From NCBI GenBank assembly GCA_017547175.1, contig JAFYQI010000009.1:1-48028 (forward strand): DNA of 48,028 bases, read 5' to 3'. Below, in pieces: positions 32,667 to 40,217 of this stretch; position 1 is the first letter of the stretch, and the number at the start of each line of letters is the position of its first letter. The stretch comes from Alistipes sp. (GTDB taxonomy: Bacteria; Bacteroidota; Bacteroidia; Bacteroidales; Rikenellaceae). The translations under genes and the position numbers were made by a program. Under the pieces are notes generated by a model. That model saw only the letters and a list, made by a program, of their open reading frames with translations. It did no database searches and was not told where the DNA came from.

Positions 32667-33290
32667 ATGTATATTGCTATTGCTGGTAATATCGGCAGCG
32701 GAAAGACGACGCTGACCGAGATGCTGACCGAACGGTATGGCGCAAAGGCCTATCTGGAGAATATCGACAACCCCTATTTGGGCGATTTCTATGAGGATAT
32801 GCGTCGCTGGTCGTTCAATCTTCAGGCGCGTTTCCTGGCCAGCCGCATCGAGCAGACGATGGCGATGTTGGCCGAGAATAAGCATCGCCACATCATTCAG
32901 GATCGCACGATCTATGAGGATGCACACATCTTTGCAGGAAACCTGCATGAGATGGGGCTGATGTCGACACGTGATATTGAGACCTACATGCAGATCTTCC
33001 GTTTGGTGACCAACCTGGTACAGAAACCCGACCTGCTGATCTACCTCAAGGCGAGTGTGCCGACGCTGGTGCGACAGATCCATAAGCGTGGTCGTGATTA
33101 CGAGATGAACATCGATACAGCCTACCTGGAGCGTCTGAATACGAAGTACAACCACTGGATCGAGGAGCTCTATGACGGCCCTGTATTGGTAGTGGAGAAG
33201 GATACGGAGGATTTCGTGGCCGATGCTGCCGTTTTTGAGCGTATTTGTGCCGAATTGGATAAGTTGGACGTACAGAAACGACTCTTTTAG
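32667..33290 (+). CDS. Deoxynucleoside kinase (dNK family)
   Basis: Protein of 207 residues. The P-loop GNIGSGKTT is at 7-15, IIQDRTIYEDAHIFA (77-90) is the DRS/ERS-type motif, and the LID segment is IHKRGRDYEMNIDTAYLERLN. These features place it among deoxyadenosine/deoxyguanosine/deoxycytidine kinases, which phosphorylate salvaged deoxynucleosides with ATP. The exact base preference cannot be read. The start ATG at 32667 is directly followed by the conserved strand YIAIAGNIGSG. The RsmF-like gene starts 3 nt after the stop. Confidence 0.92.
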   Translation: MYIAIAGNIGSGKTTLTEMLTERYGAKAYLENIDNPYLGDFYEDMRRWSFNLQARFLASRIEQTMAMLAENKHRHIIQDRTIYEDAHIFAGNLHEMGLMSTRDIETYMQIFRLVTNLVQKPDLLIYLKASVPTLVRQIHKRGRDYEMNIDTAYLERLNTKYNHWIEELYDGPVLVVEKDTEDFVADAAVFERICAELDKLDVQKRLF

Positions 33291-33293
33291 CCG

Positions 33294-34658
33294 ATGCAGT
33301 TACCCGAGCGTTTTTTGACCCGTACCCGCGAACAGCTGGGCGTGGAGGAGGCCGAACGCCTCTTTGCGGCACTCGATGGCGAACAGCCCACCTCGATACG
33401 TCTGCATCCGTTGCGTGGTGTGGTAGAGGGGTTACCGATTGCCCGCCCGATCCCCTGGAGCGAGCACGGTCGTTATCTGAGTGAGCGCCCCTCCTTTACG
33501 CTCGATCCCGCTTTCCACGGTGGTGCCTACTATGTGCAGGAGGCCTCGTCGCAGTTTGTCGAGCGATTGCTGCCCGCCGCGTGTGAGGGGATGCGTGTCT
33601 TGGATCTGTGCGCTGCACCGGGTGGTAAGACGACCCTATACGCCTCGAAGGTGGGCCCCAAGGGGTTGGTCGTAGCGAATGAAATTGACCGTAAACGTGT
33701 GCAGATTCTGGCCGATAATGTACGCAAGTGGGGTATGGGTAATGTGGCTGTCACGTGTGGTGATGCCGAGATGGCGGCCCGTATGGAGTCGTGGTACGAT
33801 GTGGTGGCGGTTGATGCCCCCTGCTCGGGCGAGGGTATGTTTCGCAAAGATGATGTTGCCCGTCAGGAGTGGAGTGAGCAGAATGTCCGCATCTGCGCCG
33901 AACGACAAGATGAAATTTTAAGCAATGCTTGGCGCGCCTTACGCGCGGGCGGTACCTTAATATATAGCACATGCACCTTTAATCGCGAAGAGGACGAGGG
34001 TACGTTGGAGCGCTTCCTCGACTGGGCGTCGGAGGAGGTTGAGGCGGCCGATGAGGTGGCGCTGGATGCCGATTGGGGCATCGTAACGGGGCGCGTGGGC
34101 GCGTTTCAAACCTTCCGCTTCATGCCCCACCGAGCGGTAGGCGAGGGTTTCTTTGCGGCCGTGGTGCGTAAGGCAGAGGATGCAGGTAGCGGTCGCCTTC
34201 CGAAGGCGAAACGTTCGGTGATCGCGCCGGTTGATAAACAGAGCGTTGCGGAGCTTAAGCGGTGGGTCTCGGAGCCCGATGCAATGGCTTTTGGTCAGGC
34301 CGGAGATACCTGCTACGGTTGGTTTAAGGAGCAGGCTGAGGCCGTAAAACGCCTTTCGGAGTTGGTTTCGGTGGTCTATTCCGGGGTGGCCATGGGGCAA
34401 CTGTTTAAGGGCAAACTGAAGCCCGATCAGGCGTTGGCCCATTTTGTCGGGCTTCGTCGTGAGGCGGTCCCGGTAGCCGAACTTACGCGAGCGGAGTCGT
34501 TGTGCTATCTGCGTAAGCAGGAGGTGGCTGCGGAGAGCTTTGCCGAAGGTATGAATCTGGTGGTTTGCCAAGGGCTTCCGCTGGGCTTTGCAAAACGAAT
34601 TGGAGGAAGAGTGAACAACCTCTATCCGAATGTGTTACGAATTTTGAAAAATGATTAA
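33294..34658 (+). CDS. RsmF/NOL1-NOP2-Sun family RNA (cytosine-C5) methyltransferase
   Basis: Protein of 454 residues. The SAM site is VLDLCAAPGGKTT (102-114). The two catalytic cysteines of RNA m5C methyltransferases are present: C177 in DAPCSGEG and C227 in YSTCTFN. The N-terminus (LPERFLTRTREQLG) and YVQEASSQFVERLL are typical of the RsmF subgroup, and the C-terminal ~170 residues with GVAMGQLFKGKLKPDQALAH are the PUA-like RsmF extension. It probably methylates a cytosine in 16S rRNA. It follows the kinase by 3 nt and precedes merR by 14 nt. Assignment to RsmF rather than another Sun-family target is moderately certain. Confidence 0.88.
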   Translation: MQLPERFLTRTREQLGVEEAERLFAALDGEQPTSIRLHPLRGVVEGLPIARPIPWSEHGRYLSERPSFTLDPAFHGGAYYVQEASSQFVERLLPAACEGMRVLDLCAAPGGKTTLYASKVGPKGLVVANEIDRKRVQILADNVRKWGMGNVAVTCGDAEMAARMESWYDVVAVDAPCSGEGMFRKDDVARQEWSEQNVRICAERQDEILSNAWRALRAGGTLIYSTCTFNREEDEGTLERFLDWASEEVEAADEVALDADWGIVTGRVGAFQTFRFMPHRAVGEGFFAAVVRKAEDAGSGRLPKAKRSVIAPVDKQSVAELKRWVSEPDAMAFGQAGDTCYGWFKEQAEAVKRLSELVSVVYSGVAMGQLFKGKLKPDQALAHFVGLRREAVPVAELTRAESLCYLRKQEVAAESFAEGMNLVVCQGLPLGFAKRIGGRVNNLYPNVLRILKND

Positions 34659-34672
34659 GTCGCAATAAAGTT

Positions 34673-35218
34673 ATGGCAGAAAAACTCTTTTACACGATGG
34701 GCGAGGTGAGCGAGCTGTTTGACGTGAAACCTTCGTTGTTGCGCTATTGGGAGGAGCAGTTTCCGACCTTAAAACCCAAGCGTAATAAGAAGGGTAATCG
34801 CCTCTATTCGCCGCAGGATGTCGAGCAGCTGAAGACGATTTACCATTTGGTCAAAGAGCGTGGTATGACCATCGAAGGAGCTAAAAAGGCCCTGCGCGAA
34901 CAGCGCAAGGAGGGTACTGTGGCCCGCAATGCCGCTTTGATGGAGCGTTTGCAGCGGATTCGTGCCCTTTTGGTGGAGGTACGCGAGGATCTGAAGGTGG
35001 ATCAAAACGATATTCTTCCCGATGAAGAGGTGGTGGTTTCAGAGCCGCAACCGACGTTGGAGAAGGGTGATAAAGTGGTGGTACGCATCGAGGAGAAAGT
35101 TGCAGAGCAGCCCGTAGAGCCTGTGGCCGAGAAGCCGAAAGTGCGTCGTCCGCGCAAGAAAAAGGTCGAGGCCGAGTCGAAAGAGTTGTTTGCCTTCTAC
35201 GAGCAATCCCTCTTTTAG
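34673..35218 (+). CDS. MerR-family transcriptional regulator
   Basis: Protein of 181 residues. The N-terminal winged helix is of MerR type: KLFYTMGEVSELFDVKPSLLRYWEEQFPTLKPKRNKKGNRLYSPQDVEQLKTIYHLV is spread over residues 4-61, followed by a coiled helix (GAKKALREQRKEG). The C-terminal third is low-complexity, with Val, Glu, Pro and Lys (VRRPRKKKVEAESKE), and has no sensor domain or metal-binding Cys. This form is common in Bacteroidetes, and its target is unknown to me. It is followed after 51 nt by the Nif3-like gene. Confidence 0.88.
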   Translation: MAEKLFYTMGEVSELFDVKPSLLRYWEEQFPTLKPKRNKKGNRLYSPQDVEQLKTIYHLVKERGMTIEGAKKALREQRKEGTVARNAALMERLQRIRALLVEVREDLKVDQNDILPDEEVVVSEPQPTLEKGDKVVVRIEEKVAEQPVEPVAEKPKVRRPRKKKVEAESKELFAFYEQSLF

Positions 35219-35269
35219 TTTTTCGATTTTATAGGGCTGGTCATTTTTCATCTTTAAAATGTATAGTCG

Positions 35270-36064
35270 ATGAAAATTAAAGAGATAACCGAAGCTATCG
35301 AGCAGTTTGCTCCGCTGGGATGGCAGGCTTCGTACGATAATTCGGGTTTGGTGGTAGGACGTCCCGATGACGAGGTGCATGCTGCGCTGTTGGCTGTCGA
35401 TGTCACCGAAGAGGTGATCGAAGAGGCTGTTGCGCGTGGGTGTGATCTGATCATCACCCATCACCCGATCATCTTCCATCCGCTCAAACGCTTTAACTCC
35501 TCTTCGCAGGTGGAGCGATGTGTCGAACAGGCGATTCGTCGCGGCATAGCCCTTTATGCGTGTCACACCAACCTCGATAGTGCGCCCGAAGGGATGAGCT
35601 ACCGATTGGCTGCCATGCTCGGAGTTGAGCGATGTGAGCTGCTCGAGCCTAACGAACGACTCGAGGGTGTCGGTTTCGGTGTGGTAGGTGAGTTGGTGAC
35701 TCCGATGCCGACCGAACAGTATCTGCGCCAAGTCGCTAAGGTGTTGGGTTGCAGCTGTATCCGACACAGTCGTATTGCTTCGCCCGAGGTGCGCCGGGTG
35801 GCTATCTGTACCGGATCGGGGGGCTCGATGATTGCGTTGGCGCAACGTGCCGGGGCCGATCTATATCTGACGGCAGATCTGAAATATAACGATTTTATGC
35901 TTCCCGAAGGGGGGCTTACGGTGGCCGATGTGGGCCATTTTGAGAGCGAATACTGCGTAATTGAGATTTTATTTGATATTTTATCAAAAAAATTATGTAC
36001 CTTTGCAGTCTTGAGGAGCAACGCTACGCGTAATCCGATCAATTATTTGGTTCAAGACAACTAA
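35270..36064 (+). CDS. Nif3-like dinuclear metal centre protein
   Basis: Protein of 264 residues of the NIF3/YbgI/YqfO family, close to the short form (E. coli YbgI, 247). Metal ligands are visible in ITHHPIIFHPLKRF (His pair), ACHTNLDSA and the C-terminal VGHFESE. NPINYL near the end is also typical. Members form hexameric toroids with two metals per subunit; the biochemical role is unsettled, with GTP cyclohydrolase II inhibition and nucleotide hydrolysis proposed. The last ~70 nt are AT-rich and contain an exact -7 box (35998-36005) that probably serves the next gene. Confidence 0.9.
   Translation: MKIKEITEAIEQFAPLGWQASYDNSGLVVGRPDDEVHAALLAVDVTEEVIEEAVARGCDLIITHHPIIFHPLKRFNSSSQVERCVEQAIRRGIALYACHTNLDSAPEGMSYRLAAMLGVERCELLEPNERLEGVGFGVVGELVTPMPTEQYLRQVAKVLGCSCIRHSRIASPEVRRVAICTGSGGSMIALAQRAGADLYLTADLKYNDFMLPEGGLTVADVGHFESEYCVIEILFDILSKKLCTFAVLRSNATRNPINYLVQDN
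35998..36005 (+). promoter_or_regulatory. Internal promoter box for the zinc-ribbon gene
   Basis: TACCTTTG matches the -7 consensus exactly and is identical to the three rRNA -7 boxes in this window. A TTTG is at 35972-35975, spaced 22 nt, slightly longer than ideal. It lies inside the 3' end of the Nif3-like coding region, 72 nt before the next ATG. Confidence 0.55.
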
Positions 36065-36076
36065 AAATTCGAGATA

Positions 36077-36838
36077 ATGGCTACACAGAAGAAGACTGCC
36101 GAAGTAGATTATTCGATGCAGGAGAAGATCATGGCGCTCTATGAGTTGCAGAAGATCGACAGCAAGATTGACGCGATCAACAAGGTGAAGGGCGAACTGC
36201 CGCTTGAGGTGCAGGACCTCGAGGATGAGATGGTTGGTCTCAATACCCGTATCGAGCATATCAATGCCGAGGTTGAGGAGCTGAATAACCTCACCAAGCA
36301 GCGTAAGCGCGAGATTGATCAGTCGAAGATCATGATCGGCAACTACAAGGAGCAGCAGAATAACGTGCGCAACAACCGTGAGTATGATGCTATCACGAAG
36401 GAGATTGAGTATCAGGAGCTTGAGATCGAGCTTGCCGAGAAACATCTGCGTTCGTATGCCAATACGATGAAGGGTAAAAAGTTGCAGCTCGAAGAGGCTG
36501 AGGCGATCGCTGCCGAGCGTGCTGCCGACCTGAAGAGTAAGCGCGACGAGCTGAATGGCATCGAGGCTGAGACGGCGCCCCAGGTAGCTGAGTATGAGGC
36601 CCAGGCCGAGGCTGCCAAGGCAAAGATTGACGAGCGTCTGCTGGTTGCCTACAACCGCATTCGCAAGAACGTGCGCAACGGTATGGCCGTTGTGACGGTA
36701 AAGCGTGATGCCTGCGGTGGTTGCTTCAACCATATTCCGCCCCAGCGTCAGGCCGATATCTGCCAGGGCAAGAAGATCATCATCTGCGAGTATTGTGGCC
36801 GTATTTTGGTGGCTGATCCTGAGGAGATGGCCGAATAG
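36077..36838 (+). CDS. Coiled-coil protein with C4 zinc ribbon
   Basis: Protein of 253 residues. Residues ~15-190 form a long charged coiled coil (ALYELQKIDSKIDAINKVKG... and EIEYQELEIELAEKHLRSY). The C-terminus carries a zinc ribbon with two Cys pairs (DACGGCFNHIPP and IICEYCGRILV). This is the CT398/C4-type zinc-ribbon family found widely in Bacteroidetes next to Nif3-like genes, as here (12-nt gap). In Chlamydia a relative was linked to flagellar/secretion and sigma-54 proteins; no function can be assigned here. It has a probable own promoter and ends before a strong terminator. Confidence 0.9.
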   Translation: MATQKKTAEVDYSMQEKIMALYELQKIDSKIDAINKVKGELPLEVQDLEDEMVGLNTRIEHINAEVEELNNLTKQRKREIDQSKIMIGNYKEQQNNVRNNREYDAITKEIEYQELEIELAEKHLRSYANTMKGKKLQLEEAEAIAAERAADLKSKRDELNGIEAETAPQVAEYEAQAEAAKAKIDERLLVAYNRIRKNVRNGMAVVTVKRDACGGCFNHIPPQRQADICQGKKIIICEYCGRILVADPEEMAE

Positions 36839-36861
36839 TGGTCGCGTAAACAGACTGAAAG

Positions 36862-36894
36862 GAGCCGAAGCGAGTATGCTTCGGCTCTTTTTTT
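36862..36894 (+). terminator. Terminator of the trkA-zinc ribbon run
   Basis: GAGCCGAAGC (36862-36871), loop GAGTAT, GCTTCGGCTC (36878-36887), then seven T. A strong intrinsic terminator 23 nt after the zinc-ribbon stop. Confidence 0.92.
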
Positions 36895-36945
36895 ACCCAG
36901 TTCGGTCCCTTTTTTCGCTTTTAATCGTAGATTAAAGGGTTTTTA

Positions 36946-36977
36946 TTTCCGACTTTGCAAATAAAAAGTTAACTTTG
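36946..36977 (+). promoter_or_regulatory. Promoter of nadE
   Basis: -33 TTTC (36946-36949, one mismatch), 20 nt, exact -7 TAACTTTG (36970-36977). Transcription would start near 36984, about 32 nt before the ATG. Confidence 0.7.
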
Positions 36978-37015
36978 CGAAGTTATAAACCGAACTACTC
37001 TAAACTGCAACCACC

Positions 37016-38593
37016 ATGAAAATTGCGCTGGCCCAGTTAAACTATACTGTTGGCGATATTGAGGGCAACTGCTCTAAAATTGTCGCTGCCGTTCATCGAG
37101 CCAAAAACGAAGGTGCCGACCTCGTGCTCTTTGCCGAGCAGGCTGTAAGCGGAACCCCCGCCTTCGATCTGTTACGTAAAACCACCTTTCTTGAGTTGTG
37201 CGAGGAGGCCCTCGAGACGATCGCTGCCGCAAGCGACGGAATCGCCGTTGTGGTCGGCTCGCCCGTATTGACAGTTGAGGGTACGGTTAGTGCCGCCGTC
37301 GTAATCGAGGATGGAGAGATTCGCCACTACGTAGGTAAGCACCACATCTCGGCACGTCGCGAGATGGGCTTTATCAATTCGGCCAAAGGTCACGAGTGTG
37401 TGACGATCAAGGGCCACAAATGCATCATCGTCGTGGGCGACGATCTGCGTCTTGTGGACGAGTTCGATCGTTCGGCCGAGGTGATCCTCTCGATCAATGC
37501 CCGCAAATATAGCCGTGGTAGCTTGCAGTATCGTTACGAAACGATGCGCAACCTGGCCTTTGTCGAGGGAAAGGATATCGTGCTGATTAACCAGGTTGGA
37601 GGTTCGACCGAGATTGTCTATGACGGTTCGTCGGGTGTCATCAATCGCAAGGGCGAGCCCGTCTTGCTTCTGGAGAGCTTTGCCGAGGATTTCGCACTCT
37701 ACGATACCGAGGCGGAGAATCCGGTAATCGGTCTTCCCGAGTCGATGAATCGCACCTCGCTGGTCTATCGTGCCGCCTGCATGGGTTTGAAGGATTACTA
37801 CCACAAGAATGGCTACTACAAGGCTTGCGTAGGTCTTTCGGGTGGTATCGACTCGGCCGTGGTGGCCTGCATGGCTGTTGAGGCGCTCGGTAAGGAGAAT
37901 GTTCATGCCCTGCTGATGCCCTCGCCCTTCTCGCCCGATATGTCGGTCGAGGATGCCAAGGCGCTGGCCGAGGGACTGGGAATTAGCTATAACGTGATTC
38001 CGATCTCGGAGATTTATGAGTCGGTGCTCAATACGCTGAAACCCGTGATCGGTGGTATGGAGTTCGACTTTACGGAGGAGAATATCCAGACCCGTATCCG
38101 TACGGTGCTCCTCATGGCATTGCAGAATAAGACGGGCTACATGTTGCTCAATTCGTCGAACAAGAGCGAGAATGCGCTGGGTCTTTGCACCCTCTATGGC
38201 GATACGGCCGGAGCGTTTAGCCCCACGGGTGATATCTACAAGAGCGAGATGTACGACATTGCCCGCTACATCAACACCCTGTACAATGACGTGATTCCCG
38301 AAAACATTTTGGCCAAGGAGCCCTCGTCGGAGCTGCATATCGGCCAAAAAGATAGCGACATTCTCCCCCCGTATGAGGTGGTGGATGCGATTATCTACCG
38401 CATGATCGAGGAGAGCCAGCACCGCGAGGAGATCATCAACGCCGGTTTTGACTCGGAGGTTGTGGAGAAGATCCATGCGATGATCATGCGTAACGAAAAG
38501 AAGCGTTATCAGTTCCCGCCCGTGTTGCGCCTTTCGACCTGTGCATTTGGTCACGAGCGTCTGATGCCGCTGACTAACAAATACGGCGACTAA
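37016..38593 (+). CDS. nadE: NAD+ synthetase with degenerate nitrilase-type glutaminase domain
   Basis: Protein of 525 residues. Residues 1-240 are a nitrilase-fold domain and residues 250-525 the NAD synthetase domain, with PP-loop SGGIDS at 275-280 and later NSSNKSENALG and YGDTAGAFSP. The synthetase amidates nicotinic acid adenine dinucleotide to NAD+ using ATP. In glutamine-dependent enzymes the nitrilase triad is Glu-Lys-Cys. Here Glu41 (LFAEQA) and Lys108 (VGKHH) remain, but the strand that should read ICEDxW reads VVGDDLR (Gly141 in the Cys position). Glutamine hydrolysis is therefore doubtful, and ammonia may be the nitrogen donor. The gene has its own promoter and follows a terminator. 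Confidence 0.92.
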   Translation: MKIALAQLNYTVGDIEGNCSKIVAAVHRAKNEGADLVLFAEQAVSGTPAFDLLRKTTFLELCEEALETIAAASDGIAVVVGSPVLTVEGTVSAAVVIEDGEIRHYVGKHHISARREMGFINSAKGHECVTIKGHKCIIVVGDDLRLVDEFDRSAEVILSINARKYSRGSLQYRYETMRNLAFVEGKDIVLINQVGGSTEIVYDGSSGVINRKGEPVLLLESFAEDFALYDTEAENPVIGLPESMNRTSLVYRAACMGLKDYYHKNGYYKACVGLSGGIDSAVVACMAVEALGKENVHALLMPSPFSPDMSVEDAKALAEGLGISYNVIPISEIYESVLNTLKPVIGGMEFDFTEENIQTRIRTVLLMALQNKTGYMLLNSSNKSENALGLCTLYGDTAGAFSPTGDIYKSEMYDIARYINTLYNDVIPENILAKEPSSELHIGQKDSDILPPYEVVDAIIYRMIEESQHREEIINAGFDSEVVEKIHAMIMRNEKKRYQFPPVLRLSTCAFGHERLMPLTNKYGD

Positions 38594-38654
38594 CGAAATT
38601 TAGCATTCAAAATTAGAAACGGCGCAACGAGCGGATCAAGAAGGGAACATTCAT

Positions 38655-38696
38655 AACGCTCAACGCTCAATTTTCAACTTTTAACTCTCAACTCCA
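38655..38696 (+). repeat. Heptanucleotide tandem repeat upstream of rseC
   Basis: Six consecutive 7-bp units: AACGCTC, AACGCTC, AATTTTC, AACTTTT, AACTCTC, AACTCCA. They end four bases before the rseC ATG (38701). The array occupies the region where ribosomes load on the first gene of the rnf operon. No exact promoter box is seen in the 107-nt gap. Confidence 0.7.
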
Positions 38697-38700
38697 AGCG

Positions 38701-39123
38701 ATGGCCAAAGAGGTGCAACATAGCGGCACGGTCGAGTCTGCTGAAAAGGGTAAAGTCGTGGTCCGCATCACTTCGCGCAGTGCATGCGGTTCGTGTGCGG
38801 CCAAGCAGGCGTGTGGACTTGCCGAGGCACAGGAGAAGATCGTTGAGGTCTACACGGCACGTTGGGCCGATTTTAAGGCCGGAGATTCGGTGCTGGTGGG
38901 TGTGCAACAGCGTGTGGGCATGAAGGCCGTGGCGTTAGCCTACGTGGGAGCGCTTGTCGTACTGATAGCCACGCTGGCGCTCTCGATCGAGTTCTTCGGA
39001 CTTGGTGAAGGGATGGCCGTGTTGGCCACGGTTGCAGCGGTAGTGCTCTATTATGCAGTACTTTGGCTGTTGAAAGATAAGATCGAACAATCAATTCAAT
39101 TCACAATAACAACAAACAATTAA
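38701..39123 (+). CDS. rseC: RseC/MucC-family membrane protein (SoxR-reducing system)
   Basis: Protein of 140 residues. The N-terminal half has a Cys cluster (C29, C32 and C38 in SACGSCAAKQACG), and the C-terminal half has two membrane helices (about 73-95 and 99-118). This is the RseC family. In E. coli RseC works with the Rnf-like Rsx complex to keep SoxR reduced; in Bacteroidetes the gene regularly precedes rnfB, as here. Its TAA directly abuts the rnfB ATG (39121-39126). No soxR is in the window, so its role may be assembly or redox support of Rnf. Confidence 0.9.
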   Translation: MAKEVQHSGTVESAEKGKVVVRITSRSACGSCAAKQACGLAEAQEKIVEVYTARWADFKAGDSVLVGVQQRVGMKAVALAYVGALVVLIATLALSIEFFGLGEGMAVLATVAAVVLYYAVLWLLKDKIEQSIQFTITTNN

Positions 39124-40179
39124 ATGGAGGTATTATTTTACACAGTCCTGACACTGTGCGTGTTGGGTATCCTCGCGGCGGTAATTCTCTACTTTGTGGC
39201 TCAGAAGTTCAAGGTGGAAGAGGATCCGCGTATCGATGAGGTGGAGAAGATGCTCCCCGGTGCTAATTGCGGTGGTTGCGGTTTTGCAGGCTGCCGTGGT
39301 TTGTCGGAGGCTCTTGTGAAGCGCGATGACATCTCCGCACTGTTCTGCCCCGTTGGTGGTGGTGACACGATGAAAGCCGTGGCCGCTTATCTGGGTAAGG
39401 CAGCTGCCGAGAAGGAACCGCAGACGGCAACGATTCGTTGCGGTGGTACGTGTGAGAAGCGTCCCCGCACGAACAAGTTCGACGGTGCCAAGTCGTGCGC
39501 CGTGGCCGCTTCGCTCTATGTGGGCGAGACGGGATGTGCTTTTGGTTGCTTGGGCTATGGCGATTGCGCCGACGTATGTTCGTTCGGTGCGATCACGATC
39601 AACCCCGCAACGGGTCTTCCGGAGGTTGATCCCGACAAGTGTACCGCTTGCGGTGCTTGCGTGAAGGCTTGTCCGAAGCGTGTGATTGAGCTGCGCAAGA
39701 AGTGGCCGAAGAATCGTGCGGTCTATGTATCGTGCGTATCGAAGGAGAAGGGCGCTGCAGTCATGAAGGCCTGCAAGGCCGGTTGTATCGCTTGTGGTAA
39801 GTGCGAGAAGGTTTGTGCTTTTGGTGCCATTACGGTTGAGGGTAACCTGGCCTACATCGATCCGCTGAAGTGTAAGCTTTGCCGCAAGTGTGTAAACGAG
39901 TGTCCGACGGGCGCCATCAAGCTCGTAGGTATGGATCCGCTGCCGAAGGCTCCGAAGGCCGCTCCGGCTGCTGCTCCGAAGGCTGTTGTTGCGGCTGCTG
40001 CCGCTCCGAAGGCCGTTGAGGGTCCCGCTACGATTGCGCTGAAGGCGACGGGTACGAATCCGCTGCTGTTGCTCAATGCCAAGAAGGCCGTGATGGACTC
40101 GAAGGCCGACAAGTCGGTCGAGGGTACGGTGGTCGAGCTCAAGGAGTCGGGTTTGAAGCCGTTGAAGTTCATGCGTTAA
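39124..40179 (+). CDS. rnfB: Rnf complex ferredoxin subunit RnfB
   Basis: Protein of 351 residues. One N-terminal membrane helix is followed by the Fe-S domain NCGGCGFAGCRGL...FCPVGG. Further Cys sets are in CGFGC-like GCAFGCLGYGDCADVC, CTACGACVKACP, CIACGKCEKVC and CKLCRKCVNECP, giving several [4Fe-4S] sites. RnfB takes electrons from reduced ferredoxin. The last ~80 residues form an Ala/Pro/Lys linker (APKAAPAAAPKAVVAAAA) and a small conserved end, longer than in E. coli RsxB (192). It starts the rnfBCDGEA order, which builds a ferredoxin:NAD+ oxidoreductase that pumps Na+ or H+. Confidence 0.96.
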   Translation: MEVLFYTVLTLCVLGILAAVILYFVAQKFKVEEDPRIDEVEKMLPGANCGGCGFAGCRGLSEALVKRDDISALFCPVGGGDTMKAVAAYLGKAAAEKEPQTATIRCGGTCEKRPRTNKFDGAKSCAVAASLYVGETGCAFGCLGYGDCADVCSFGAITINPATGLPEVDPDKCTACGACVKACPKRVIELRKKWPKNRAVYVSCVSKEKGAAVMKACKAGCIACGKCEKVCAFGAITVEGNLAYIDPLKCKLCRKCVNECPTGAIKLVGMDPLPKAPKAAPAAAPKAVVAAAAAPKAVEGPATIALKATGTNPLLLLNAKKAVMDSKADKSVEGTVVELKESGLKPLKFMR

Positions 40180-40217
40180 ATCCGAGTTAAGTTGTCAATA
40201 AACGAAAAACGCAAGAT

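Noticed and set aside
37172..38554. 460-codon open frame on the - strand opposite nadE
   Set aside because: Antisense shadow over conserved NAD synthetase motifs, with no domain of its own.
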